Shown here piece after piece: positions 11,521-22,036 of a stretch of 64,000 nt of DNA. The position numbers and the translations under genes were made by a program. The stretch comes from Prorocentrum cordatum (Eukaryota; Sar; Dinophyceae; Prorocentrales; Prorocentraceae). The notes under the pieces are model-generated. The model worked only from the letters and a program-made list of their open reading frames with translations, searched no databases and was not told the origin of the DNA. The stretch spans positions 946,789-1,010,788 of the forward strand of contig CAUYUJ010015693.1 in NCBI GenBank assembly GCA_963575745.1. The letters run 5' to 3'. Every line of letters starts with the position of its first letter. Position 1 is the stretch's first letter.

Positions 11521-11710
11521 CTTGGAACGTTTGGGAGCGGTTAGGGGTATGACGGCTTCTTTGGGGTCGTCGTGGACCGTCTTGGGGCTTTTTGGGGTCG
11601 TTTCGGGAGCACGCCGGAACGCCTGGAGCCCTCTGGGGCCGTCTTCGGGCTCTCGTGGGTTCTCCCAGGTCGCCTGGAAGATTGCCCGAGAGGCCCAGGG
11701 TAGGCCAAAT
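11370..11710. repeat. GGCCCCAAGA-type minisatellite (complement sense)
   Basis: The words tcttggaggcctcttgg, ggggtcgt and tcttggggc recur to about 11710, beyond the foldback arm. Confidence 0.65.
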
Positions 11711-11739
11711 TCTCTCGGGGGGGGGGGGTCCGGAGTCCC

Positions 11740-12155
11740 CGGCCGTATACATATATACATATATAGAGAGAGAGAGAGACATATACATCTGTATATATAT
11801 ATATAATTCCGACGGTAGGACCCCACATGATAATTTGTTTAGCTTGACCTTAGCCGTTTCCTCCTCGCTTTAGTGGACACCCTCCTCTCGCCCTCTGCTC
11901 TACCCTCCCCTCCCCTTCCTCCTTAAATCTCTTCTCCTCCTCTTCCTCCTTCTGCTCCTCCTCCTCCTTCTCCACTTGCTCCTGATCATTACCCTCCCCC
12001 TAGCCCTTCCCCCCTCCGTCATCCTCCTGCCTCTTCTCCATGTGCACCTCCCCTCTCCCCTGGTCGGGGCAAACAAATCGATGTTCCTCGGCGCCGTCGC
12101 TGCCGCGGCCAGCACGCGCACAATCGCCGACGGCTAGATCGCGAAGCCTTTGGGG
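11740..12155. other. TA/GA microsatellite and C/T-rich spacer
   Basis: A tatacatatata and gagagagagag tract at 11744-11805 is followed by about 350 bp of CCT-rich DNA. No gene seen. Confidence 0.5.
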
Positions 12156-12262
12156 CAATCCCGCGGGCCCTGCCTTTGGGACAACCCCGCGGGCCGCTGG
12201 GGCGCGGGGGCAGGCCGTCGGGAACCCCCGCGGGGCAGGCCGTTGGGACAACCCCGCGGGCC
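12156..12262. repeat. Short tandem repeat with CCCGCGGG palindromes
   Basis: Four imperfect units of about 25-30 bp containing ttgggacaaccccgcgggcc. Each unit holds a CCCGCGGG palindrome. Confidence 0.75.
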
Positions 12263-12479
12263 TCGAGGCGGGCGCGCCTGCTCGTCCGACGTGCCCGTGC
12301 GACCAGCGTCCTCATCCCTGGCGCAGCCGATGGCGACGCCATCGCCGCGTCGGGAGACTGTGCTCGGCCGAGCGAGTGGCCCTCGTAAGAGCACAGAAGT
12401 GACCCCGTTCGGATTGGCCCGCGAGGGCGCGCATCACCGTCCGTTCCTGGGGAGCCCAACGGTGACGACAACTACGAGA

Positions 12480-12935
12480 CCCCGAGGATTCGCTGGGGTT
12501 CTAACATGAGGTTGCGGGCCCCATAGCGGGGGGGGGCCTCACGATTTCCTCGCCATTCATATGCAGCTCGGGCCCCATAGGGAGGGGGCTCCCGCCTGAG
12601 ACTTCTTCAAGATTCAGGCACGATGGGCCCAAAAGTGACGACACTTACAGGATTCAGTTGCCCCGCTCGGATCACTAACATGAAGTGCTGGTTCCATGGG
12701 GAGGGGGGGGCCCGCCTAAGACTTCCTCGCGATTCACTCATAAACGAGGCCCCCGCCAGAGGCTTCTTCAAAATTTTGGCGCGAGGGGCCCGAAAGTGAC
12801 GACACCACAGGGTTTGGATGACCCGCTCCGATTACCAACATTAAAAGCTGGCGGGTTCCATAAGGGGGGGGTCCCGCCTGAGACGCCCTCGCAATCCACT
12901 CGCAAACGAGGCTCCCGCCGGAGGCTTGCTCAACA
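12480..12935. repeat. Diverged tandem repeat of about 150-180 bp
   Basis: Three units share catgaggttgcgggccccat-like openings, cctgagacttcttcaa, gggcccaaaagtgacgac and a gattcactc or catt end. G runs interrupt them. No gene seen. Confidence 0.65.
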
Positions 12936-12939
12936 TGAA

Positions 12940-13200
12940 TGCATGCGTGCGTGACTGTGTGAGTGCGTTCGCGTGTAAGTGTAAATGGGTGTGGGGGTGA
13001 TGTCGATGATGATGGTGAAGATGATGAGTGGGTGAGTGGGCAAGCGATGGACTAAGTGATGATGGATATGCTGATGATGATGATGAGCACGACTGTGTGA
13101 GTGTGCAGGCGTGCGAGTGACGAAGAGGAGATGATGAGGATGGTGATGGTGATGATGATGGTGGTGATGAGGAGGAGGAGGAGGAGGAGGAGGAGGTGGG
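12940..13200. repeat. GATGATG and GTGCGTG simple-sequence region
   Basis: Imperfect TGATGG/TGATGA and GTGAGTG tracts ending in a short GGA run. Confidence 0.8.
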
Positions 13201-13309
13201 TGGGTTCCTGTTCCTGTTCCTGCGCGGGGTGCCCTGGGAAAACTACGACTCCATTTAGGAGATGAGGAAATTTTATATATAGAAAGAGAGATCACTCTGC
13301 TTTCTTGTT

Positions 13310-13334
13310 ATCTCCTTCGCTCGTTTTCTCTCTC

Positions 13335-13382
<48 letters not shown>

Positions 13383-13427
13383 GTTTTTTCTCTCTCTCTT
13401 TCTCTCTCTCTGTTTCGCTCTCTTGTT

Positions 13428-13481
<54 letters not shown>

Positions 13482-13503
13482 GTTCTCTCTCTCTCTCTCT
13501 CTC

Positions 13504-13555
<52 letters not shown>

Positions 13556-13670
13556 AGTATATACAGTTATATATACACACATATACACACAGACTGACTG
13601 ACTGACTGACTGATTGACAGACAGTCATGCATGCATGCATGCATACATACACATACACACCGCCTCGAAT
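13310..13670. repeat. TC microsatellites, then GACT and CATA tracts
   Basis: Four long (TC)n blocks are each closed by a tatatata run (about 13377, 13470, 13538), then gactgactgactgac and catgcatgcatac tracts. The TC-TATA module itself is repeated. Confidence 0.9.
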
Positions 13671-13839
13671 ATCATTACGGGGACCATCACCACCCCGTAC
13701 GACCCACCCCCCCGTACATAAATTCGGCCTTGGGCGCTTCCATCGGGAAGAAATTTGAACTCGGTTCCGCCATCCGAGGACACCAAAGCAGGCCCAGGAT
13801 AGTTTCCTGGACGGTCCCGCGGAACACCGAAACATCCTG

Positions 13840-14190
13840 AGACCGCTCCAGGACGTCCAAGCTGGCTTCAGGACAGCCCAAAAGGCCCCCAAGACGCCCC
13901 ACGAGAACCCTCGCCCCAAAATCGCCCAATGACAGCCCAAAAAGCTTTGAAGAGGGCCCCACGACGACCCAAAACGGTCCAAGAGGGCCCCAAAGCAACC
14001 CAAGAAGCCCCGCAATACGGCCCAAGAGGGCCCCAAGAGAGACAACCCGAACTGACATTCCGAGCTCTTCCCCCCAACATGGCCGCGGAGACAGCCGAAG
14101 GCTCCCCAAGAGGCCCCAAAGAGGCCCCCAAGAGGCTCCCAATGATCGGATTCCGGGGGCTCCCAAGAGACCCCAAGAAGTCTCCCATAC
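13840..14190. repeat. GGCCCCAAGA-type minisatellite
   Basis: The words ggcccccaagacg, agagggccccaag and caagaagcccc recur over 350 bp, plus strand sense. Confidence 0.75.
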
Positions 14191-14207
14191 CGGCCTCTGC
14201 AAGTCCC

Positions 14208-14785
14208 TCACGGTCTGCAGGTCCCAATGGTTACGCAGGTTCCAGAGGCCTCACAAATCCCGCGCGTTCCACAGGTCCCACAGGTTTTGTAGGCCCCCCA
14301 GGCCCCACAGATCTCGCAGGTCCCCCAGGCCCCACAAGTCTCACAAGTCCCACAAGTCGCACAGGTCCCACATGTCCCAAAGGTCCCGCAGGTCCAACAG
14401 GCCGCACACGTGTCCAAGGTCCCGCCTTCAGGCGCCACAGGTCCAACAGGTACCACAAGTCCGCAGATCTCGCAGGTCTTACAAGACCCACTGGCCCCAC
14501 AGGCCCACGTGTCCAACAGGTTTACAGGTCTCGGAGGACCCACACATTCCACAGGTCTCGCATGTCGCGCAAATTGCACAGGTCCCACAGGTCCCACAAG
14601 TGTCGCACGTCTCGTGGGCTCCACATGCACAACAGGTCCCACGGGTCCCACAAGTCCAACTGGAGGTGTCGAATGTCCCGCAATTCCCACAGGTTTCGCA
14701 AGTCCCATGGGCCCACCAGGTCCCACAGGTGCCGCAGGTTCGGTAATCCCACGGGTCCCACAGGTACACCAGGTCCCTTAGGTCA
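14208..14785. repeat. 9-bp CAGGTCCCA minisatellite
   Basis: About 60 imperfect 9-bp units (caggtcccacaggtcccac). Because 9 is a multiple of three, one plus frame reads Gly-Pro-Thr triplets like collagen and minus frames read GPVGPVGPVG, both open for 170-290 codons. Both strands being open, and the variable spacing, point to a minisatellite and not to a collagen gene. Confidence 0.85.
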
Positions 14786-14789
14786 CCTT

Positions 14790-15425
14790 TACTGCTATTA
14801 GGAGGCCTTGCTGGGGTAATCATGCTTTCCATGTTGTCAGAACTCCTCTCCCAGGATGGAGTTGCTGTGCCCCGATCCAACCGTCCACCGTTTTGTATTT
14901 TCCGAAAGGAGGAGACAGAGAAGGAGGAGGAGGAGGAGGAGAAAGGAGGAGAACGGGGCGCTGTAGCAGCACTTGCATGAGCTCCCCAGTTCCAGCTCCA
15001 ACGTCGGCTCCGGCTCAGCTCCAGCTCGAGCCCCAGATCCACCTCGAGCCCAGCCCCAGCCCCATGAAACATGAACCCATGGAACTCCCCAGTCTTGCTG
15101 AAACCGATGAGTTTCGTATGCCGTTAAAAGTCCATGAGACATACAACCATGTGACCCTCATGAACAATACAAACTTCGTGCGCCCCAGAGCCTCCAGGGG
15201 ACCTTGCAGACCCGTGGCGCCCCCCACCTCTAACAGCTCCGGGACCGCGCCGCCCACTTCCCCCATTACTACTTGACGGCAATGGCGATCGCAGCGCACC
15301 TCGTTGGCGCCACGCGACCAAGATTGCAACGGCGAATCGCAGCGATCCGGTAAACTTCTGTGTGGCGATACATACAAACCTACATATATATATATGTATG
15401 TATAGATATACATGTGTATATAATT
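14790..15425. other. Gene-poor stretch, one weak frame
   Basis: A plus frame (14893-15276, 127 codons) opens in a GGA run and continues through a cagctccagctc tract into a more ordinary stretch (MPLKVHETYNHVTLMNN). No splice signals or family support it. A TA microsatellite sits at 15380-15422. Confidence 0.3.
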
Positions 15426-15426
15426 A

Positions 15427-16161
15427 CCCCAGTGCGACCCGACCTAGAAGTTGGAGCCCCTAGGAAAGCAGCATTGGTTGTTCTGCTATGCTATGCTATG
15501 CTGCGCTATGCCATGCTATGCTATGCTATGACATGCTGCGCTATGTTATGATATGCTATGTTATGCGAAGCTATGCTATGTCATGCTGCGCTATGCTATG
15601 CTAAGCTATGCTATGCTATGCTAAGCTGCGCTATGCTGTGCTGGGCTGTGCTGTGCTGTGCTGTGCTATGCTATGCTATGCTATGCTGCGCTATGCTATG
15701 CTATGCTGGGTTTTGCTATGATGTGCTGTGCTGCGCTATGCTATGTTGTGCTCTGCTATGCTAAAGCTCGGCGAAGCTAAGATGAAGGTAAACTAAGCTA
15801 AGATACACCTGAGCTAAGATGAAGCTAAGCTAAGCTAAGATGTAATAAGCTAAGCTAAGATTATATAAGCAACGTTAAGCTAAGGGAACGTCACTGGGGG
15901 AACCGCGGGGCGGATCCTGGGGGAACCGCCTGGCGCGTGGAACACTGTCCGGCCCTTTAAGCCAACACGGTAAGAACCCTTCTAGGCAGAGCCTAGGTAG
16001 GGAATAAGCTAAGCTAAGATGAGATCAGCAACGCTCAGCTAAGGGAACGTCACTGGGGGAACCGCGGGGCGGATGCCGGGGGAACCGCCCAGGGCGGGCA
16101 ACACTGCCCGGCCCTTTAAGCATATAAAGTGAGAACCCTTCTAGGCAGAGCCTAGGTAGGG
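15427..16161. mobile_element. GCTAT-repeat element, copy 1
   Basis: It opens with ccccagtgcgacc and cctagaagttggagcccc, continues through about 290 bp of GCTAT/GCTGC pentamers, then aagctaagatgaa units, and ends with gggggaaccgcggggcgga, a gccctttaag word and cttctaggcagagcctaggt. The last word holds a CTAGGC-AGA-GCCTAG hairpin. Copy 2 at 50420-50972 has the same order. Here the terminal portion of about 135-150 bp is present twice in tandem, ending at about 16001 and at 16161. Copy 2 starts ccctacctag and both copies end ctaggtaggg, so there is a 10-bp terminal inverted repeat, weaker here. No coding capacity. Confidence 0.75.
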
Positions 16162-16204
16162 AAAATGTTTATAATAATAATATATATATATATATAAATA
16201 TATA

Positions 16205-16480
16205 TGTATATATATACACGTCGGGGCTACGCCCTCTGCCGCCGGCCCCCTCTCTATCGTAATGGGATATGTCAGAGCTATGTCGGGATGCCGGGGCGCC
16301 GACTTGAAGCAACATGGGCAATTCATGGAACGGCTGGCAATCGCGACGTCATTTACAAAAGATCGTGGCTTCGGGGGAACGAATCTGCCGTAGTTTGAAC
16401 GGGATCGCCGCCTTGGGGGCGCGAATCTAGTGTAATTCACAAGGGTTGTCATTTCGGGGGCACGAATACTTCGGGGGTAC
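16205..16480. repeat. Shared module downstream of the GCTAT element, copy 1
   Basis: The sequence gccgccggccccctctctat, then gggatgccggggcgccgac and gaagcaac, matches 52050-52135. It is followed by units containing gtggcttcgggggaacgaat and cttgggggcgcgaatctagt, which form a longer array at 52195-52510. Confidence 0.7.
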
Positions 16481-17030
16481 TAAAGTTTTTGACCATAAGA
16501 TGAGAATTGCCTCGCTGGTCACGCGTGCCGCGGAGGACCGATCAGGATGCAAAGGTGCCTTGATGCGGATTCGCGAGCCTTTGTGGGCCCTCTGGGACGG
16601 CCAACCAGTGAACCGAGAGCGACCGCATTGGAGAAGGACGCCCAGGGTCTCACAGCATCAATGCAACAAGGAATGCAATGAAACATCCCGTTGGCATGAT
16701 AAGGACAGGGTCGATGGGGACGATGACAGGGACGATCAAACGTGACCCAAGCGGAGTGGTACACTGTGAATGGGTTCAAGTCGGAGTGTTTTCCGGCCCT
16801 ATTTAAAATGGGACGGGGTAATTATCACGCTGTTTATCTATATGTATATATATATATATATTATATTCTTACAGGGTGAGAGCCCATCGGAGTCGAACCG
16901 CCGCCCGACCCAAAACATGTCGCTAAGGTTCTACGGGGGGGCAGCGGGCGTCGAGAGCACGACGTCTTATGGTCAAAACTATATTACCCCCCGTGTATGG
17001 TGTAAGTCTTGACGCTTCGCGTATCCCCAC
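16480..17030. other. Unassigned spacer with TA microsatellite
   Basis: A 99-codon plus frame at 16446-16745 has no supporting features. A TA tract lies at 16840-16865. The minus strand at about 16880-16900 carries GGTTCGACTCC, a perfect pol III B-box word, without a tRNA fold around it. Confidence 0.35.
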
Positions 17031-17033
17031 CAA

Positions 17034-17091
17034 ACCGTAGCCATTGGCTCAAGCCCCCTCTGGCTCAAGGCTCAAACCGTCTCGGCTCAAG
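17034..17091 (+). other. Tandem decayed spliced-leader relics
   Basis: The 22-nt dinoflagellate leader is present here with two T residues missing (17034-17053, ACCGTAGCCATTGGCTCAAG). It is followed by a 5'-truncated copy ending TGGCTCAAG (17061-17069), a fragment gctcaa, and an internally deleted copy ACCGTctcGGCTCAAG (17076-17091). Leader relics in tandem, with the outermost most complete, are the known signature of dinoflagellate mRNAs that were reverse-transcribed, reinserted and trans-spliced again. The next ATG is 35 nt downstream. Confidence 0.75.
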
Positions 17092-17126
17092 CCCGCCCCT
17101 CTCAGGTGCGCGCTCGGGCCGGGGCC

Positions 17127-17795
17127 ATGTCCGCCTTCGGGGCAGCCCTCTCTGGGGCCGCGCTGCGCCGCCGTCAGCGGCTGGCGGCGGCGCGGCGGGA
17201 CGCCCCGCCAGGGTTTGGCGGCCCTCCGCTGCCGTCGCCTTCGCCGCCGCCGCCGCCGTCGGGAGGCGGCCGGCGGCCGCCCCAGCTCGGCCCCCGCGGG
17301 CGCCGCCTGCGCCGCCGGCGCCAGTGGCGCCGCGGGGGCGGCTGGCGCCGCGCTGGCCGCTTGCCCCGCCGCTGCCGCTACCGCCGCCGCTGCCGGCTCG
17401 CTGGCTCTTCGCCGGCGGGCGGCGGCGGCGGAGGGCGCGGTGGCCGGCGCCGCCGCGGCCGCCCCCGCGGCCGCCGGCGCCGCGGCACCGCCGCCGCCGG
17501 ATCCCCGCCGGCGGCGGCGGCGGCGGCGGCGGAGGGCGCGGTGGCCGGCGCCGCCGCGGCCGCCCCCGCGGCCGCCGGCGCCGCGGCCAGCCACTGCTGC
17601 CGCCGCCGCCGCCGCCACCGCTGCTGCCGCCGCCGCCGGCTCCCCTCCGGCGGCGGCGGCGGCCGCTGCAGCTGCCGCTGCCGCCGCCGCTGCCGGCTCC
17701 CCGCTGGCGGCGGCGGCGGCGGCGGAATATTGGGGGCCTCTTTGAACGTATTCGGGCCATCTTGGGGGCCTCTTGGGTTGTTTTGGGCGTTTTGA
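17127..17795 (+). CDS. Low-complexity frame behind spliced-leader relics
   Basis: The ATG at 17127 is the first behind the leader relics. The 222-residue frame begins MSAFGAALSGAALRRRQRLA, an ordinary-looking N-terminus with a basic RRRQR and AARR patch, and then enters Arg/Gly/Pro/Ala-rich sequence encoded by GCC and CGG runs. A unit of about 94 bp (ggcggagggcgcggtggccg) is duplicated inside at about 17427 and 17527. The last 30 codons cross GGCCCCAAGA-type repeat. The likely history is a retroposed cDNA whose body was later overrun by simple-sequence growth. No function can be assigned; the first 40 codons are better supported than the rest. Confidence 0.35.
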   Translation: MSAFGAALSGAALRRRQRLAAARRDAPPGFGGPPLPSPSPPPPPSGGGRRPPQLGPRGRRLRRRRQWRRGGGWRRAGRLPRRCRYRRRCRLAGSSPAGGGGGGRGGRRRRGRPRGRRRRGTAAAGSPPAAAAAAAEGAVAGAAAAAPAAAGAAASHCCRRRRRHRCCRRRRLPSGGGGGRCSCRCRRRCRLPAGGGGGGGILGASLNVFGPSWGPLGLFWAF

Positions 17796-17869
17796 AGCCG
17801 AAAAGGCGAGAACCCTGCGATTCGTTTCCCAGCGTGGGCCCCGAGCCGAGAGTTACTGCACAGTGGATG

Positions 17870-18112
17870 TGTGGACTATGTGATGCAAGCTGAGTATTAC
17901 AAGATATGTGGTACCAGAAATGTGGTTCAAGATATGCGGTGTAAGCTGCGTTGTGCAAGCTATGCGGCGCAGGCCATGCGGTGCAAGCTATGTATAGCTA
18001 TGTGCCGTAAGCTGTGTGGCGCAAGCTATGTGGTGATCCCTATGCGGTGTTCTATGTGTGTATGCGTTATGGAAGGTACGTGGTGCAAGCTACGCGGCGC
18101 AATCCACCTTCC
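17870..18112. repeat. CTATGTGGTGCAAG short repeat
   Basis: About 15 units of 15-20 bp (gcaagctatgcggcgcaagc), the complement of the blocks at 4055 and 9295. Confidence 0.8.
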
Positions 18113-18114
18113 AA

Positions 18115-18660
18115 AACTTGAAGTAGACAACTCCACTGCTCGCGCAATCATCCTATCCTCCCACCTGGGACTTGGCCTGCAATACCCATGCGGCAGCGAT
18201 TGCGACGACTGCTTGCCCATGGCTGGCGCGTCTCTGCCGTTGCACTGGCGCGCGCAAGCCCGCGCGCAGAGCGGCCAGCTGGTTTGGCGCAGCCGATGCG
18301 GCCGCGATGGCGCTTACCGACGGGGACTTCCCAGCGTGCGTCAAAGGCCGCGTTGGCACGTGGGCTCTTCAATGCTGGTGGTTGGGTGGCTCGGGCCGGC
18401 GCAGTATCATGATGACGACCTTAGCGGCAACGATGATGATGATAGTAGCGATGGTGGCGACGATGATGACGATGACGACGGCAAGGCCAATGACGGCGCT
18501 GATGTTGAGAACGCTCACGACGATGACGATGTCCACAGTGTTGGGGGGATTTCTACATGCGCGTGCGGCCGACGCGCGCGCGTGGCCCGCATGGTGTTAT
18601 TCGAGGAGGAGTAATCGCGCAAGGGCGTTCGAATGATTTTGACATGCGCGCGCGAAACCC
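18115..18660 (+). repeat. Dispersed module, plus copy (partner at 8755-9290)
   Basis: Same order as the partner: a core reading LGLQYPCGSDCDDCLPMAGAS, a GATGACGATG-rich stretch, then gcgcgcgtggcccgcatggt and gcgttcgaatgattttgaca. The two copies face each other 8.8 kb apart. Confidence 0.6.
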
Positions 18661-19039
18661 GCGTGGTTTCATGGAGTAAAACTCGCAAGAGCGCGCGCGC
18701 AACTTGTTTTGGAAATGGTGAAAGTCATTGGTTTGCCTTACAGATTCTAGAACCTCGACGTTGGAATCCCTACGAGTGCGATTAAGGTGTTGGAAGGATT
18801 TCGGGACGCGCGCGCGACGACGCGCGCGTGTGGATTTGATGTCATGTTTTGCAATGAGTTCTTGAACAACAACTTTGTGCCGTAAACAATTGCGCGCGCA
18901 TGGTATTATTTGACAGGGGCGGACAGGGACATGGGGGTGCGATAAGGGAACTCCGCAGGAGGGGAATGCATTCATACATTAAATGAACGACATGGCAGAG
19001 TCATGAGTATCGTGTGGTGCCCCAACGGGGTGATAAAAC

Positions 19040-19076
<37 letters not shown>

Positions 19077-20120
19077 CTAGACTCTATTCTTTCGTTGGAG
19101 ATGACAATACATGTCATGCAAGCTACCAATACGTGTTGGGTCGGGCAGAGGTCCCCCTAGGATCGCCTCCTCCGCCCTCCCCTGTTCCAATCGCGCACTT
19201 CCTTCCCTCTGGCTTCTTCTCAGCCCTCGCCTCCTGTTTCTTATCCTGGAAGTATCCCTGGCCCATGCCTCCTTGCACATAGTGTCCTGCTGGACAGGAG
19301 GGACTGCTGCTAATGCAGAAGCTCGACAGCGTGCAGTCGAGGCCTGTTCCATGGTCCCCCTTCTTGGAGAGGGGGTCAGAATGAGGAAGATGAGGAGGAG
19401 GAGGAGGAAGAGGATAAAAGATGAGGGGGCGAGGGTTCGGAGCCAGAAGGAGAATGAGCGAGGGCAGCGGTTGCTCCTCCCCCGCTTCCTCTCCTCCTTA
19501 CCTCCCCCGCGCGAAAGAGGCCACTTGGAATCAGTTGGCGGTGGCGGCCAACAGCGGGGCGAGGAGGAAGCAGCAGACAGATCGGGAAGATGGGAGAACG
19601 AAGTGTAAAGATGCCATCGAGATGCCCGTGCGCCCCCTGGTGGACTAGACGGGGCTTTATCGCAAGGTGACGAAAGCACAAAGATGTGATGAGCACGAGG
19701 AAGATGTTCGTGCGTCCCAGGCTGACCATCAGGAGCGGATGATGACGCCATCGAAGCCGTTGGATCGTTTCACCCGCTATGCATTGGCTATCACCCACTT
19801 GGGATAGCCACACTGACATGTGGTGTTTGAACGCGGTGAGGGAAGGCGTTGCTGCAATTACATCAGCACACAATTCCAGTGTTTCCCATTGGCGTCACAG
19901 CAAGGCAAAAGTCTAGTTATCCAAGGTCGAGGTCCAGAGTGGAGGGCCCCAGAGAAGCCACCCGAATCATGATCGCGCGGAGTCCGATGGTTTGGATCAT
20001 GCTTCATTCGCGCCTTGTCTTATTTACAACAACGCCACCCTCGCTACCAAAGCTGAACCATGTGCGTCAATTGCAGCATTAGCGTCGCTCTTTGCTCCTT
20101 CTCCGAGGACGTCGAACGAA
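18660..20120. other. Spacer with CGCATGGT motifs and a 33-nt poly-G run
   Basis: Words of gcgcgc-NNN-cgcatggtatt type recur at about 18575 and 18890. Positions 19044-19076 are 33 consecutive G. A minus frame at 19077-19751 has a hydrophobic run made only by GAG/GGA triplets on the other strand and is not called. No other gene seen. Confidence 0.4.
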
Positions 20121-20123
20121 CCC

Positions 20124-21392
20124 ATGGCCCACGTATTCGCTTGTGTGGGCCTTGTGGCCGCGGCGGGCTTGATGCACAGGGGCAAGTTGTTACGCGATGG
20201 TGTTCAAGCCCTTGCCCGAAAAAGTGGGCGGGCTCCCGCTCACCAAGGCCCGAGGACTGCAACAGCCAAAAACCGCCGCAGCGTTTCAGGAGCACTCCAA
20301 AAACGGTGGAGACGACGGGCAAGGGAAAGAGCAGAGCAAGGTCGAGGTGAGAAGCATTGGAAGAACGAGGCGAAGGGAGACAGGCGCGAGCAGGGGACGG
20401 CACAGGCGTAAGGAGGAAGTGTAGGAGGGGGGAGGGAGAGGAGGAAGAAGAGATTGAGCCGGCAGCGGAGAGCACCAGTTGATGTTGAGGAGGCAGCAGC
20501 CAGAGCACCAGGCCAGCATGTGGCGGAGGCAGGAGGGTAGCAGATCAGATCCTTGTTTCCTTACCCCAGTCTTCCTCCTTGCCCTCCACCTTTCCGTGAT
20601 TTCATACCTCTCGCCATCCTCACTCACCTCGCTCACGCCAGTACCCTTCTCTTCGCTATCTCCTTCATCTCTCCCTCCCCCTACCCTGTATCTCCTCTTC
20701 CTCCTCTGCCCGCAGGTGGTTGCTGACGATGGGCAGGCTACTCAAAGGACGGATTTGATTTCCTTTCAATCGTGCTTCTCCGTACACATCCTCTCCGCTC
20801 CTCCCCGTGGCTTCTCCTGAGCGTGCCGTTGCTCGGCCGCCCCACCCCCTCTGTAGTCTCTGCGTTCTCCCCGAACTCCGCCAACAAAGCCAGCGCCGCG
20901 GATACGGAATCGCCCTTCCAGCAGGTGCCCTTCAGGATCCTGCGCGAAGACATGGATTTGGGTGTGGACGTGAATGTGTACGTGGACGTGTGTTGAATGC
21001 GGATCTGGATGCGGAGGTGAACAGGTTTTTGAATATGTATGATCCTGATCCTATACGTGCGTGTTGTATGGAAGTGTATGCGTGCGCGTCCAATGCATGT
21101 GCATCACCCCATTCGTCAATAATATTTCGTATTCGTGTTGCGAAATTCGTTGTCGCCAGATGTCCTGAAAGCGGATGGGCGGAGAAAATGTGTGGTCTCC
21201 TTGTTCAGCCATCCAATGCCTTCCCCTTTGTATGCACGCAGGCTTCTGCACCTTTGGCGTTCCCGTGCGAATGCCTGGGCAACGCACCTATGCATTGCGT
21301 ATGAGCGCTCTCCGTAGTTGGCCCAAGCCATCTTCCAGCCGCAGTTCTTCGCCGCCCCTTTGGCGAGCTGGGCGGGTGCCCAGTGGCTGTGA
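20124..21392 (+). CDS. Three-exon gene model, unknown 174-residue protein
   Basis: Exons 20124-20346, 20737-20963 and 21318-21392 join into one frame. Intron 1 has GTGAGA at its start and GGGCAG at its end, with a long C/T tract before it; it is in phase 1. Intron 2 runs GTGGAC to CCGTAG and is in phase 0. The unspliced frames close quickly, and the two phases match without forcing. The product starts MAHVFACVGLVAAAGL (hydrophobic), continues with a basic stretch containing RSVSGALQKRWRRRARERAE, has a hydrophobic segment near SSPWLLLSVPLLG, and ends FFAAPLASWAGAQWL. Third positions in exons 2 and 3 are strongly G/C. An alternative acceptor at 20715 (cccgcag) gives a different, shorter product. 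No family recognised. Confidence 0.42.
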
Positions 21393-21724
21393 GCGGACCC
21401 CGCCGGCGTGGTCCAGCCCGCACGAGCGACTAGCTAGCAGGGGCCAGAGATTCTTCGTTTCCGGTTTCTGACAGTTGTCGTATTATTGGCCTATGATTTC
21501 ACGTGCCAGCGCGAGGACCCAAAACAGCGACTCTGTGCAAAGGATAGTGTGCACTATTTGGAGCGCAGTCCAAAGGATGGTATACACACGTTGGCATCTG
21601 CACGTGGTCACCTCCAATGCTCGTGCAACCATCTCACCCACAGACACGCAACTTTTTGGCAAAACTCAACTGGCGGAATGACCCGAGGACCCTTATCATT
21701 AAGGTCCGTGACTCGGGTGGACGC

Positions 21725-21756
21725 GTGTTGATGATGATGATGATTATGACGATGAC

Positions 21757-21844
<88 letters not shown>

Positions 21845-21911
21845 GGTGCGCCGGCGACGAAGGTGGCGACAACGACGATGAGAATGATGACGATGACACT
21901 GACGATAATGT

Positions 21912-21942
<31 letters not shown>

Positions 21943-21980
21943 GATGACGATGCTGACGGTGATTATGATGATTATGACGG

Positions 21981-22036
<56 letters not shown>

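Noticed and set aside
14208-14801. Collagen-like Gly-Pro-Thr protein
   Set aside because: The frame is made by a 9-bp minisatellite; minus frames give an equally open Gly-Pro-Val string, and there is no start, signal peptide or non-repetitive end.
16860-16925. tRNA or tRNA-derived gene on the minus strand
   Set aside because: A perfect B-box word (GGTTCGACTCC) is present, but the T-stem has a mismatch, no acceptor partner for ggctctc is found at the right distance, and no A box is visible.
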